64,000 nt of DNA from Oceanobacillus sojae (GTDB lineage: Bacteria > Bacillota > Bacilli > Bacillales > Amphibacillaceae), in the NCBI RefSeq assembly GCF_007991515.1, contig NZ_BJYM01000010.1, positions 62,001 through 126,000 on the forward strand, given 5' to 3'. The notes under the pieces were generated by a model. That model was not told the DNA's origin. It searched no databases and saw only the letters and a program-made list of their open reading frames with translations. How positions within the stretch are numbered: the first letter of the stretch is position 1; each line of letters opens with the position of its first letter. The translations under genes and the position numbers were made by a program. Shown piece by piece: positions 6,901-15,369 of this stretch.

Positions 6901-8130
6901 ATGCCTCAAATTTGCCTCCATAAAGTATATTCCTCATCAGAAACAGCGACTCTGTGCATACAGGAAGATTACAAATCATACAACAAGTACCAAAAAAGAA
7001 AAGGACGAACCAAGAAAGCATTACTTCAAATACCAAATCATCAATTAATGGATTTGAAGGTGGATTATGCTTTCAAGCAATTGTTTGGAAATGAGAAAAA
7101 TAAGGATATCACTGTCGTTTTTCTCAATGCGATTCTAGCGAAATCAGGAAGAAGTCCAATCCAGCATCTAATCTTTCAAAATATTGAAATTGGCGGCGAA
7201 TATGAAGGAGATAAAAAATCTAGATTAGATATCTTCGTTGAGACAGAGAATAAAGAACGGGTCAACATAGAAATTCAAATCAATAATAAGTATAATATGA
7301 TTAACAGAGCACTGTATTACTGGTCGAGGCTTTTTTCAGAGCAGCTAAAAGAAGGGCAAAGCTATAAAGAACTGTATCCTGTTATCAGCATTAACATTAT
7401 GCATTTTAACCTGTTGCATGATACAGATTCCTACCATAATATCTTCCGCTTGCATGAGATTCACCAAAAATATCCATTAACTGATATGATCGAATTTCAT
7501 TTTGTGGAAATCCCTAAATTAATCACCGCATGGAAAAAGAATCAGCTGAATCCATGGGAAGATGTATTAACCCGTTGGTTGCTGTTATTGGGAGTCGTGG
7601 ACAGAAGAATGAATCATTTCTATGACGATATCTTTCAAGAATTGGAGGAGATTGCGATGGAGGATAAATCTTTAAATATTGCAATGCGTGTCTGGGAAGA
7701 TTTAAGCCGTACAAAGGAAGAGCGCCGGGAATATGAAATACGCCTGAAGCAAATTTTAGATGAACAATCCATGAATCGGGATAGAGAGTTATTGGAGCAG
7801 GAAATGCAAGAACTGAAAACTCAGAAGGATGAACTGGAGATACAAAAAGATGAGCTGGAAACCCAGAAAGATGAGCTGGAAACTCAGAAAGATGAATTGA
7901 AGGCGGAGAAAGACGAAGCGGAAATTAAAAGAAAAAAGGAAGAGACGAAAAGAAGAGAAGAGGAGGGCAGAAGAATTGAAGCTGAGTCAGCATTGGAGGA
8001 ATCCACGAAACAGATGGCACTAAAAATGTTAGAACGGGAGATAGATTATATCACAATTACGCAAGTGACTGGACTTACTTCAGAGCAGTTAGAAATTATT
8101 CAGCAAGAAGCGGAGAAAAATGATAAATAG
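6901..8130 (+). CDS. Rpn-family / PD-(D/E)XK nuclease transposase-like protein
   Basis: 409 residues from the ATG at 6901. Earlier in-frame starts overlap the -10 element or lie before the predicted transcript start. The core begins at MDLKVDYAFKQLFG, typical of the Rpn/PDDEXK transposase family. Its nuclease centre is SRLDIFVETENK then NIEIQINNK (D ... ExQ). Such proteins cut DNA and promote RecA-independent recombination; many are stand-alone rather than part of a mobile element. The C-terminal third is a charged coiled coil built from seven-residue repeats. AAAAGG lies ten bases upstream of the start. The LexA-type box in its promoter suggests induction by DNA damage. Confidence 0.82.
   Translation: MPQICLHKVYSSSETATLCIQEDYKSYNKYQKRKGRTKKALLQIPNHQLMDLKVDYAFKQLFGNEKNKDITVVFLNAILAKSGRSPIQHLIFQNIEIGGEYEGDKKSRLDIFVETENKERVNIEIQINNKYNMINRALYYWSRLFSEQLKEGQSYKELYPVISINIMHFNLLHDTDSYHNIFRLHEIHQKYPLTDMIEFHFVEIPKLITAWKKNQLNPWEDVLTRWLLLLGVVDRRMNHFYDDIFQELEEIAMEDKSLNIAMRVWEDLSRTKEERREYEIRLKQILDEQSMNRDRELLEQEMQELKTQKDELEIQKDELETQKDELETQKDELKAEKDEAEIKRKKEETKRREEEGRRIEAESALEESTKQMALKMLEREIDYITITQVTGLTSEQLEIIQQEAEKNDK
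7810..7914 (+). repeat. Five 21-bp tandem repeats coding for coiled-coil heptads
   Basis: Five in-frame 21-base units (7810, 7831, 7852, 7873, 7894) encode variants of ELETQKD. The third and fourth units differ by one base. Each unit is one coiled-coil heptad, so copy-number change would lengthen the coil without shifting the frame. Confidence 0.85.
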
Positions 8131-8163
8131 TCTGTAAAATCCCATGATGAAATACGAAACAAT

Positions 8164-8206
8164 AAGGCACATGCTTATAATTGAAAAAAAGCATGTGCCT
8201 TTATTT
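8164..8206. terminator. Bidirectional terminator after the Rpn gene
   Basis: AAGGCACATGCTT (8164-8176) pairs with AAGCATGTGCCTT (8189-8201), with T-rich sequence beyond. It lies between converging genes. Confidence 0.8.
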
Positions 8207-8873
8207 AGAAATGAAATCTCCGTACAATTTCATTCTTCATTGTTTTTTCTGAAAATAGTATCATGCCGATTAATGTCAGCAGAGCATATAAAGCAGTTGC
8301 TGCACTCGGCCATAGAACAGTGGACCAGGAGCTTAAGAATAGGATAACGGGTAGAAAGCCGAGAATGACCATCGTTGACATATATCCAATGTATTCCCGC
8401 CATTTCATTGGCTTCCGCAGCACAATAATCGTTACAAAAAAGGTTGCCAATGTGACAAGAAACGGGATCACATAATGAATGGACCATTTTGAGCTTCCGG
8501 ATGCTGCATCTAAAATAAACAGCATGACAGAGAGTGAGATCACTTGAAGGACTACTTTTGATCCGGTATGAGCTCTGGAAAGGAAGGTGTGATTTATAGT
8601 CAGTACACCATACAGTACAGGTCCCAATACATATAAAAACCATAGCCTTTCCGGGTTCGTCAGTAAATTAATCAACAAGCTTGTACTAATGCCAAAAATC
8701 GCAATAAATAAGACAAGACGCTGTGCAAAGCGGCGCCGTTTGACCTTGGTTTCATAAACAGGATAATATTCGTTATCTCCTGTTTGGTCGGAAAGCTTAC
8801 GTTTGCATAACGGGCAATATTTCTGTTTTGTATAGACACTGCAATTTGTGCAATAATGCTGCATTGTTTTCAC
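8205..8873 (-). CDS. DUF6320-type membrane protein with N-terminal zinc ribbon
   Basis: 222 residues. The start has two CxxC pairs (YCTNC and YCPLC) forming a zinc ribbon, then a basic stretch and about six hydrophobic membrane segments from residue 50 on. Its ATG overlaps the stop codon of the upstream acyltransferase-like gene (ATGA), so the two are translationally coupled. The DUF6320 family often accompanies condensation-type acyltransferases; the joint function is not known to me. Residues after the last helix are short and positively charged (NEIVRRFHF). Confidence 0.7.
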   Translation of the reverse strand: MKTMQHYCTNCSVYTKQKYCPLCKRKLSDQTGDNEYYPVYETKVKRRRFAQRLVLFIAIFGISTSLLINLLTNPERLWFLYVLGPVLYGVLTINHTFLSRAHTGSKVVLQVISLSVMLFILDAASGSSKWSIHYVIPFLVTLATFFVTIIVLRKPMKWREYIGYMSTMVILGFLPVILFLSSWSTVLWPSAATALYALLTLIGMILFSEKTMKNEIVRRFHF

Positions 8874-10126
8874 CTGCTGTCATTGGAGTATACTTCTATC
8901 TCCAAATTAAATGTCTTAGAAAGCTCTCTGAAAAAAGTACGAATAATATCCGCTTCTTTAATCATTCTCGAAAATGAAATCACAAGCTCATCTCCAACTG
9001 CAATCATCGCTCCATTAATAGGGCTTTTTTTACTAGGATATAAAATAATCTCCATGTGTGAGATATGTGACTTCATTGCTTCTGGCAGCTGTACCTTCCC
9101 TACATTCGTCATTGTCATCGCTTTGGTACGTTCACTAAAACTCCTATAACCATAGCGGATTGCATGATATTTAAGAGGAAGCGGAATGAACCTGGCTGTT
9201 AGTCTCGTCTGCCATTTTACCCGGTCATTAATACTTTGCTGTAGGCTTTCTTTCCGCACTTTTTCCCGCAGCTGCTTTGATACCTCAGAAATAATTTCTT
9301 CTAATGTTGTTGTTTCCGTAACCGCCATGCCAATATTGACCACTCCAAAAAAATTGCGCAGCGTATTTGAAGGGAAAAGATTTCTCAAATTAACAGGAAT
9401 GGCGATTTTTATTTCCTCCTGGTAAGCTCGGAATTTCAATCTTTCTTTATAAATAGCTGCAATAATAAGTGCTGAAATAAAGGCGGTAATTGTTGTTCCA
9501 TGCTTTTTAGCAAGCTTGTGTACCTTCTCTGCGCTCATTTTTCCATGGATGACAATTGTCTGATCTATTAACCCGCCGCGGATTTGGTAAGAAGATGCTT
9601 CTTTGAATTTTTGCGGTTTTTCATCTGTTACGTAATTTTGGTAACTGTCATCCCGCTCATAATAGCTTGGTTCATCATGAATGTTAATTAGTGTGCTTTC
9701 ATAACTTACGTCTTCGCCCAGATGAAGGAGATAATGATAAATAAGTGCCTTTATAAATTCTAAAGCGCCTGTACCATCTGTTACAGAGTGAAAAAATTCC
9801 ACAGCTATTCTTTTCTTATAATAGGTAACACGCATCAAGAAGCCGTTTGTTTCTATAGGATCAATGGGTGCGCATGGATATTGGTTTTCATACTGAACAA
9901 AAAGCTTTTCATTATTTTCAACAAGGAAATCCCAAAATAAACCTTTGCTGAGCTTTACCGCAAACATTGGCAGACGCTTGATAACGTCATCAAGTGCAAG
10001 CTGTAGCTTATCAGGCTGTACCGTTTCCTTCATTACTGCCGCGAGCCGGAAAACGGAAGAATTTGTCTGTTCAGATACAGCATGAAACATTTTCCCTGCA
10101 TTATCAAGTTTGTACCATTCATCCAT
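8870..10126 (-). CDS. Condensation-domain / alcohol acetyltransferase-like acyltransferase
   Basis: 418 residues when started at the ATG at 10126, where AGAGGTG lies eight bases upstream; a longer frame to 10174 has no such site. The catalytic pattern of the CoA-dependent acyltransferase/condensation fold is present as FFHSVTDGTG (H113 to G118), and the C-terminal half has the matching PVNLRNLFPSNTLRNFFG-type segment. Relatives move acyl groups onto alcohols or amines (PapA, AATase, wax-ester type). No carrier-protein or NRPS genes are nearby, so a stand-alone acyltransferase working with the coupled DUF6320 membrane protein is likely. Substrate unknown. Confidence 0.7.
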   Translation of the reverse strand: MDEWYKLDNAGKMFHAVSEQTNSSVFRLAAVMKETVQPDKLQLALDDVIKRLPMFAVKLSKGLFWDFLVENNEKLFVQYENQYPCAPIDPIETNGFLMRVTYYKKRIAVEFFHSVTDGTGALEFIKALIYHYLLHLGEDVSYESTLINIHDEPSYYERDDSYQNYVTDEKPQKFKEASSYQIRGGLIDQTIVIHGKMSAEKVHKLAKKHGTTITAFISALIIAAIYKERLKFRAYQEEIKIAIPVNLRNLFPSNTLRNFFGVVNIGMAVTETTTLEEIISEVSKQLREKVRKESLQQSINDRVKWQTRLTARFIPLPLKYHAIRYGYRSFSERTKAMTMTNVGKVQLPEAMKSHISHMEIILYPSKKSPINGAMIAVGDELVISFSRMIKEADIIRTFFRELSKTFNLEIEVYSNDSR

Positions 10127-10334
10127 CTTTCGAACACCTCTTGAACGTTCTGATTTTGCTTGTACCATATCCATCTGGATAGAACCAGATTCTAATAGAA
10201 GCTTTAACTTTTACTTTAACAGATGGTGTCCTTTTTTTGTACTATAACAAATACCAAATTAAAAAAAGATTTATATTTTAAAATTGGAAGAGCCACTTGT
10301 GTCTATCATAGGAATTATAAACTATCATTTTTGG

Positions 10335-10375
10335 ATAAAAAAAGAGTAACCCTACGTATTACCACAAAGTTACTC
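10335..10375 (-). terminator. Terminator for the small membrane protein
   Basis: On the minus strand GAGTAAC and GTTACTC arms (10369-10375 and 10344-10350) are followed by seven T residues. Confidence 0.7.
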
Positions 10376-10381
10376 GTTAAA

Positions 10382-10597
10382 CTAAATAAAGAAAATGATA
10401 TAAGCAGAAAATGCTCCAAACACAATAATATAAAAAAGAATTTTGGGAAACGTCGGCTTCTTATAAATATCGTACACAGCTGTTGCGACAATTATAAGCA
10501 GTGCTGTAATCATCGTGAATGTATTCAGGAAAAAGGTAATCAAAATACCTGAGATTACAAATAATATCCCTATTAATATATTTTCTTTTCTGTTCAT
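10382..10597 (-). CDS. Small two-helix membrane protein, unknown
   Basis: 71 residues with two or three hydrophobic segments (about 8-25, 28-42 and 52-70) separated by a short basic loop, YKKPTFPK. A strong ribosome site, GGAGGGG, lies six bases upstream of the ATG, and a terminator follows the stop codon, so this is a real gene. I recognise no family. Confidence 0.65.
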   Translation of the reverse strand: MNRKENILIGILFVISGILITFFLNTFTMITALLIIVATAVYDIYKKPTFPKILFYIIVFGAFSAYIIFFI

Positions 10598-10667
10598 AGG
10601 TCCCCTCCAGACTATTGCAACTTAGCTACTTCATAAAAGAAAAGAGCTGACAGGAATCCACACTTTA

Positions 10668-11816
10668 TTACAATGAATAATCAGAGCCTTTTAAAGTAAG
10701 CTGCTTCACTTCTTCAACTGTCTTTGCTCCAGATAAAGCCATTGATACAGAAACCTCTTGTGCAAGGTTGGCAAATATCTTTTGAACACCTGATTCACCC
10801 TGCAGAGCCAGTGCATATGCATAAGGGCGTCCAAGTAAAATTGCGTCAGCGCCCAGTGCCAGAGCTTTAATTACGTCTGCTCCCCGGCGGATACCGCTGT
10901 CAAAGAGCAGTGGGAAATCTGGACCGACAGCTTTACGGATAGCCGGTAATGCTTCCAGACTTGGAATAATCCCGTCCATTTGTCTGCCACCATGATTAGA
11001 AACAATAATCCCGTCAATCCCGGCCTCTATAGCCTGTTTTGCATCTTCCGAATGAAGAATACCTTTTAAAAAGATTGGCAGATTTGTACGCTGATGTAAC
11101 TCTGCTATGTTGTCCCAGTGAAGGTGTGGATGATGCAGGTTCTCGATAATTGAATCAATTTCATTCTGGCCTTCTTTCAGTCCTTTTTGAAAAGCTGGAT
11201 CCTGTACATAGTTGGCTTTTCCATACCCTTTTTTCAAGGGAGAATATTGATAGCGCATATCATCTTCCCGCCATCCAAGCATTACTGTATCCACAGTTAC
11301 TACAATCGCTTCATAGCCTGCTTTTTCTGCCCGTTCTGCCATGCTGTAGGAAATAGCATCATTACTTGACCAATATAATTGAAACCATTTTGGTCCTTCA
11401 GGCACAGCCTCTGAGACCTCTTCGATAGACCTGGCAGTAACGGTGCTTTGAATATATGGAATATTCATAGAGGCAGCCACATTTGCAATGGCAAAGTCGG
11501 GCTCCTCATGGACCATTTTTAAATGGCCGATGGGAGCCACCATAAATGGAAAAGCATATTCTTTTCCAAGAATACGAATAGATGTGTCCACCTGAGATAC
11601 ATTACTTAAACATCTTGGAATAATGGAATATTGCTCAAAGGCCGCTCTATTTTTTCTTAATGTTTCCTCACCGCCGGCGCCGGAACGGATGTGACCAAAC
11701 ACTTCTTCAGGTAAGGTATGCTTTGCTGCAGCTTCAAGCTGTTCGGGTCCGATAGGAAAGGAATCCTGTATAGTTATATGCTCTAGAAAAGAGCCTTTTT
11801 GCGATGATACTGACAT
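10668..11816 (-). CDS. FMN-dependent alpha-hydroxy-acid oxidase (lactate oxidase family)
   Basis: 382 residues, the full length of the family, which oxidises L-2-hydroxy acids to 2-keto acids with FMN. The active-site signature SNHGGRQMDG contains His275 and Arg278; Lys251 in FLKGI binds FMN. GGAGGTAAAAA lies before the ATG. It is the third gene of the SAM-riboswitch operon, 15 bases after metI. This placement is unusual: nothing about lactate calls for control by SAM. A substrate such as 2-hydroxy-4-methylthiobutyrate, whose keto product is the direct precursor of methionine, would explain it; that is inference. Confidence 0.82.
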   Translation of the reverse strand: MSVSSQKGSFLEHITIQDSFPIGPEQLEAAAKHTLPEEVFGHIRSGAGGEETLRKNRAAFEQYSIIPRCLSNVSQVDTSIRILGKEYAFPFMVAPIGHLKMVHEEPDFAIANVAASMNIPYIQSTVTARSIEEVSEAVPEGPKWFQLYWSSNDAISYSMAERAEKAGYEAIVVTVDTVMLGWREDDMRYQYSPLKKGYGKANYVQDPAFQKGLKEGQNEIDSIIENLHHPHLHWDNIAELHQRTNLPIFLKGILHSEDAKQAIEAGIDGIIVSNHGGRQMDGIIPSLEALPAIRKAVGPDFPLLFDSGIRRGADVIKALALGADAILLGRPYAYALALQGESGVQKIFANLAQEVSVSMALSGAKTVEEVKQLTLKGSDYSL

Positions 11817-11831
11817 ATTTTTTACCTCCGT

Positions 11832-12494
11832 TTAATCTTTTTTCATCCGTGCTGCAAGCCGGTTTCCGATTGATTGGATACCTTGGACGATAATAATCAG
11901 GAGAATAACAGTGACATACATCACATCTGTTTCATAACGCAGATGTCCAAATCTGTATGCAAGGTCACCTAAGCCCCCGGCACCAACAAGGCCTGCCATA
12001 GCTGTTGCCCCGATAAGACTGATTGTTGCAATGGTTAAAGCCAGTACAATTGCCGGTCTGGCTTCACGAAGCATAACATTCCAAATGATTTGATGTGTTT
12101 TTATCCCCATTGCACGGTATGCTTCAATAACACCTTGGTTTACCTCCAGCAAGGAAGATTCAATAAGTCTGGCTATATATGGAGCCGCATTAACAACGAG
12201 TGGTACAATAGCTCCTTCCACACCAATAGAGGTGCCTACTACGAATTTGGTGAATGGAAGCATAAAAAATAAAAGAATAATAAACGGAATCGAACGAATG
12301 ACATTTATTAGTAAATTAAAAAACTGGTAGACAAATTTATTTTGCAAGGGTTGCCCGGGACGTGTCAAAATTAAGATGATGGCTAAAATGATACCTATAA
12401 GTACTGAGAAAGCAAGAGAAATAGCAACCATTAGAAATGTATCTTTTATTGCTTCGTAAAATATTGGCAGCCATTGATCAATAAATGATTGCAT
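11832..12494 (-). CDS. metI: Methionine-type ABC transporter permease MetI
   Basis: 220 residues with five membrane helices and the EAA-loop region EAYRAMGIKTHQIIWNVMLREA that contacts the ATPase. Length and pattern fit MetI, which forms the channel of the D/L-methionine importer. It starts one base after the metN stop. The usual third gene, the lipoprotein MetQ, is not next to it; a hydroxy-acid oxidase takes its place. Confidence 0.88.
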   Translation of the reverse strand: MQSFIDQWLPIFYEAIKDTFLMVAISLAFSVLIGIILAIILILTRPGQPLQNKFVYQFFNLLINVIRSIPFIILLFFMLPFTKFVVGTSIGVEGAIVPLVVNAAPYIARLIESSLLEVNQGVIEAYRAMGIKTHQIIWNVMLREARPAIVLALTIATISLIGATAMAGLVGAGGLGDLAYRFGHLRYETDVMYVTVILLIIIVQGIQSIGNRLAARMKKD

Positions 12495-12495
12495 A

Positions 12496-13515
12496 TTAGT
12501 TTACCCCCAATTCTTCTATCTCTACGCCTTGTTCCTGCAAGAAAGAGAGTGATTGTTCTACTTGATGATCATTACCAATCAAATGAACGACGATATTACC
12601 GACAATTCCATTTTTTAATTCGATAATATTTGCTGTCAGAATATTTGGCTCTACATAAAATTGCTGTGTAACCTTGGATAACAGCGGCTGTCCTGTATTT
12701 TCGCCCAGGAAGGTCAGACGAACAACTTTTCCTTCCAGCTTCAATTCATTAACCAGACGGTCAGATAATTTCCGCTGTGAAATTGTATTGAGGAATTTTT
12801 TTGTTGTCGGTTGTTTTGGCTTTGTAAATAATTCAATCGTAGACCCTTGTTCAATAAGATTTCCATTTTCAATAACATATACATAATCACATATTTTTTG
12901 AATAACGTTCATTTCATGCGTGATTAATAGAATTGTAATCCCGAGCTCTGCATTAATTTTTAGTAATAGCTCGAGAATGGAATTGGTTGTTTCGGGGTCT
13001 AATGCGCTGGTTGCTTCATCACTAAGGAGCACCTGTGGTTCCTGAGAAAGTGCTCTTGCAATAGCTACACGCTGCTTCTGACCACCGGAAAGCTGAGCAG
13101 GGTAAGAATCTTTTTTCTCAACTAAATCAACAATTTCAAGGTATTTAACAACTCGTTCAGCAATCTTTGATTTCGGTACGCCGAGTAATTTTAAAGGGAT
13201 TGCAATATTGTCGTAGACGGTAGCTGTTTTTAATAAATTAAAATGCTGAAAAATCATGCCGACTTTTTGTCTTGTTTGCCGAAGCTTTTCTTTTGATAGT
13301 TTTGTTAAATCAATTCCGTCAATCCATACCTTTCCCTTAGATGGCGTTTCCAGTAAATTGACACAGCGTATTAATGTGCTTTTTCCTGCACCACTATAGC
13401 CGATCACGCCATGGATTTCTCCTTTATTGACAGAAATCGTTACATTGTCTAATGCAGTAACATCTTTTCCTTTTTTGGACGGAAAAATTTTTGTGACATT
13501 CTCTAACTTAATCAT
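12496..13515 (-). CDS. metN: Methionine-type ABC transporter ATPase MetN
   Basis: 339 residues from the ATG at 13515, preceded by GCAGGAAG; a longer open frame upstream runs back into the riboswitch and is not coding. Walker A is GYSGAGKST, the signature LSGGQKQR, and Walker B VLLSDEATSALD. The last 80 residues form the NIL/ACT-like domain that senses intracellular methionine in MetN proteins. Together with control by a SAM riboswitch this makes a methionine-related substrate likely. Confidence 0.9.
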   Translation of the reverse strand: MIKLENVTKIFPSKKGKDVTALDNVTISVNKGEIHGVIGYSGAGKSTLIRCVNLLETPSKGKVWIDGIDLTKLSKEKLRQTRQKVGMIFQHFNLLKTATVYDNIAIPLKLLGVPKSKIAERVVKYLEIVDLVEKKDSYPAQLSGGQKQRVAIARALSQEPQVLLSDEATSALDPETTNSILELLLKINAELGITILLITHEMNVIQKICDYVYVIENGNLIEQGSTIELFTKPKQPTTKKFLNTISQRKLSDRLVNELKLEGKVVRLTFLGENTGQPLLSKVTQQFYVEPNILTANIIELKNGIVGNIVVHLIGNDHQVEQSLSFLQEQGVEIEELGVN

Positions 13516-13593
13516 TGATGTTCTTCCTGCCTTTCTATTTTTAAGCGGGGGGATGTTATCATCTGTGCGCTTTAATATAATATCTGCACAATT

Positions 13594-13748
13594 CATAAAA
13601 AGGGCCTCTCTGTTGAAAGAGAGGCCCGAAAATATGGTCTTATTTTCTGCTCTCATCTTTCAAGACAAATGTCTTGCTGGAATTAGCACCTTTTTAAGGT
13701 TGCCGAGCTTCAACGGGCCAGTCCCTCAGCTACTCTGGATAAGAGATA
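13594..13748 (-). ncRNA. SAM-I (S-box) riboswitch with transcription terminator
   Basis: Read on the minus strand from 13748: CTCTTATCC, then GAGGGACTGGCCC, GAAGCTCGGCAACC, AAGGTGCTAATTCC and finally GATGAGAG closing the first stem (13650-13657). These are the conserved S-box blocks in order. Behind it a 10-base stem (13618-13627 with 13602-13611) followed by TTTTT is the terminator that forms when SAM is bound. It controls metN, metI and the hydroxy-acid oxidase: expressed when SAM is low. Confidence 0.96.
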
Positions 13749-13765
13749 TATTATTTATAGAGGAT

Positions 13766-13837
13766 GTTCAAAAAGTCCCTGAAGACAAGGGGTCAATCTC
13801 TGTTATAACATGGCTTTTCTGACGGTATTTTTTGAAC
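13766..13837. repeat. Possible short interspersed inverted-repeat element
   Basis: GTTCAAAAAGTCC at 13766-13778 and its imperfect inverse ending in TTTTTGAAC at 13837 enclose about 50 bases. Short elements with GTTCAAAAAGTC ends occur in several Bacillaceae genomes, as I recall. I see no second copy in this window, so the call is tentative. Confidence 0.35.
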
Positions 13838-13888
13838 TCGCAATTATAGAATTGTATTATTTAAAAATAGCCTATTTTACATGTTTCG

Positions 13889-15064
13889 TCAATGCTTATT
13901 TTGAAATAAATCAAGTTTTTCAATACGGCAAATTGCTTCACGAATACGCTTGTCCTCGACAAGTAATCCGACACGTATATAACCTTCCCCGGTTTTCCCA
14001 AAACCATTACCTGCTGCAACGGCTACATTTGCTTCCTTTAATAAATAATCCGCAAATTCTTCACTTGTAAATGCTGCCGGCACTGGAAGCCAGGCAAAGA
14101 AGGAGCCTTTTGGAGCTGTTACATCCCAGCCGATGCGTTTGCATTCTTCCAGTAAAACATTTCTGCGCTGTTCATAAAGCTTTACAAGAGAGGTAACGCA
14201 GCTTTGGTCACCTGATAATGCTTCGGCAGCAGCCTTTTGGATAGCTGGAAAAAGGCTGACAAATAAATGATCCTGCAGAATATTGATAGCTTCAATCATA
14301 TCTTTATTTCCGGCAGCAAACCCGACGCGCCAGCCTGCCATATTATATGTTTTGGAGAGGGTATATAGCTCAACGCCAACATCTTTTGCGCCTTCTGTTT
14401 GCAGGAAGCTCACCGGCTGATAATCGTCAAACCCGATTGCGCCATATGCAAAATCATGGATGATTCCAATATCATTTTTCTGCGCTAATGCAATGGTATC
14501 TTCAAAAAATTCCTTTGTTGCAACTGCTCCGGTCGGGTTATTCGGATAGTTGAGATATAATAGCTTAGCAAGTTTTTTCTGTTCATCTGTTAAGGCAGTA
14601 TAGTCCGGTAAAAAATCGTTTTCTTCTAATAACGGAAAGGTGTCATAAGTAACATCTGCTAATGGTACACTGGACAGATAATCCGGGTATCCTGGATCAG
14701 GAAAGAGCATTAATTCACCCTGATCCATTAGAGCTAAAGGAAGTTCTACTAAGCCGATTTTACTGCCAAATAAAATAGCAATTTCTGAAGCGGGATCTAG
14801 ATCAACATCATATTCTCTTTTATAAAACTGTGCTGCAGCCAGCTTTAATTCATCTGTACCACGGAAAGGAGAGTATTTATGTGTAACAGGATTTTCAACA
14901 CTTTCCTGAAGGGCGCGGATAATATGCGGTGGCGTAGGCTGATCTGGATTTCCTTGACCTAAGTTAATAATATCTCTTCCTTCTGCTATTGCAGCAGCTA
15001 CTTTACCTGCAAGTGCAGCAAAGAATTGGGAAGGAAGCTGTTCTACACGACGGGATAATTTCAT
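13889..15064 (-). CDS. mtnE: PLP-dependent aminotransferase, MtnE-like
   Basis: 391 residues, class I/II aminotransferase. NLGQGNPDQPTP near residue 34, LNYPNNPTGAVAT near 171 and the PLP lysine Lys238 in YTLSKTYNMAGWRVGF are all present. The overall sequence closely follows what I remember of Bacillus MtnE (YkrV), which converts 2-keto-4-methylthiobutyrate to methionine in the salvage pathway. LL-diaminopimelate and alanine-type aminotransferases are related alternatives. It lies upstream of the SAM-riboswitch operon on the same strand; its own leader has no riboswitch that I can find. Start ATG follows AAAGAGGTCG. Confidence 0.7.
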   Translation of the reverse strand: MKLSRRVEQLPSQFFAALAGKVAAAIAEGRDIINLGQGNPDQPTPPHIIRALQESVENPVTHKYSPFRGTDELKLAAAQFYKREYDVDLDPASEIAILFGSKIGLVELPLALMDQGELMLFPDPGYPDYLSSVPLADVTYDTFPLLEENDFLPDYTALTDEQKKLAKLLYLNYPNNPTGAVATKEFFEDTIALAQKNDIGIIHDFAYGAIGFDDYQPVSFLQTEGAKDVGVELYTLSKTYNMAGWRVGFAAGNKDMIEAINILQDHLFVSLFPAIQKAAAEALSGDQSCVTSLVKLYEQRRNVLLEECKRIGWDVTAPKGSFFAWLPVPAAFTSEEFADYLLKEANVAVAAGNGFGKTGEGYIRVGLLVEDKRIREAICRIEKLDLFQNKH

Positions 15065-15369
15065 AATCTATCGACCTCTTTATACTATAATTTGTAAATG
15101 TTTTCTCAGTCTACCTGGCAGAGGATTTCCTGACTGAATGAATTTTCACTTTATAATTATATATAATAGTATAAGTTTGCAGAGAGATTGTCTATCAAAA
15201 AAAGATAAGGTGCTGGTAGATGTTTTTAGAATTTTTTTCCAAATAAACTATTTCACCCTGCTTTCCATTGCATTTCATATTTGAAAGTAGTAACATAGAA
15301 ATCGTGTCAAATTATGTTAAATAATTAGATAATTCCAAGAATTATAGGTTTGGAAATAGGAGGAATAAA
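15065..15369. promoter_or_regulatory. Divergent intergenic region, no clear element
   Basis: These 305 AT-rich bases separate the MtnE-like gene from brnQ. They must hold both promoters, but I see no convincing sigma-A pair, riboswitch, T-box or palindrome. AATAGGAGGAA at the right end is the brnQ ribosome site. Confidence 0.5.

Noticed and set aside
6901..8130. Insertion sequence or transposon carrying the Rpn/transposase-like gene
   Set aside because: No terminal inverted repeats or target duplications flank the gene, and it has its own chromosomal-type promoter and terminator.
10223..10552. 109-codon plus-strand frame over the 71-residue membrane protein
   Set aside because: The minus-strand gene has a strong ribosome site, hydrophobic helices and a terminator; this frame has none.
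13516..13656. N-terminal extension of MetN
   Set aside because: It reads through the riboswitch terminator and expression platform and has no similarity to MetN.
15065..15369. S-box or T-box for the MtnE-like aminotransferase or brnQ
   Set aside because: None of the conserved S-box or T-box blocks occurs on either strand.
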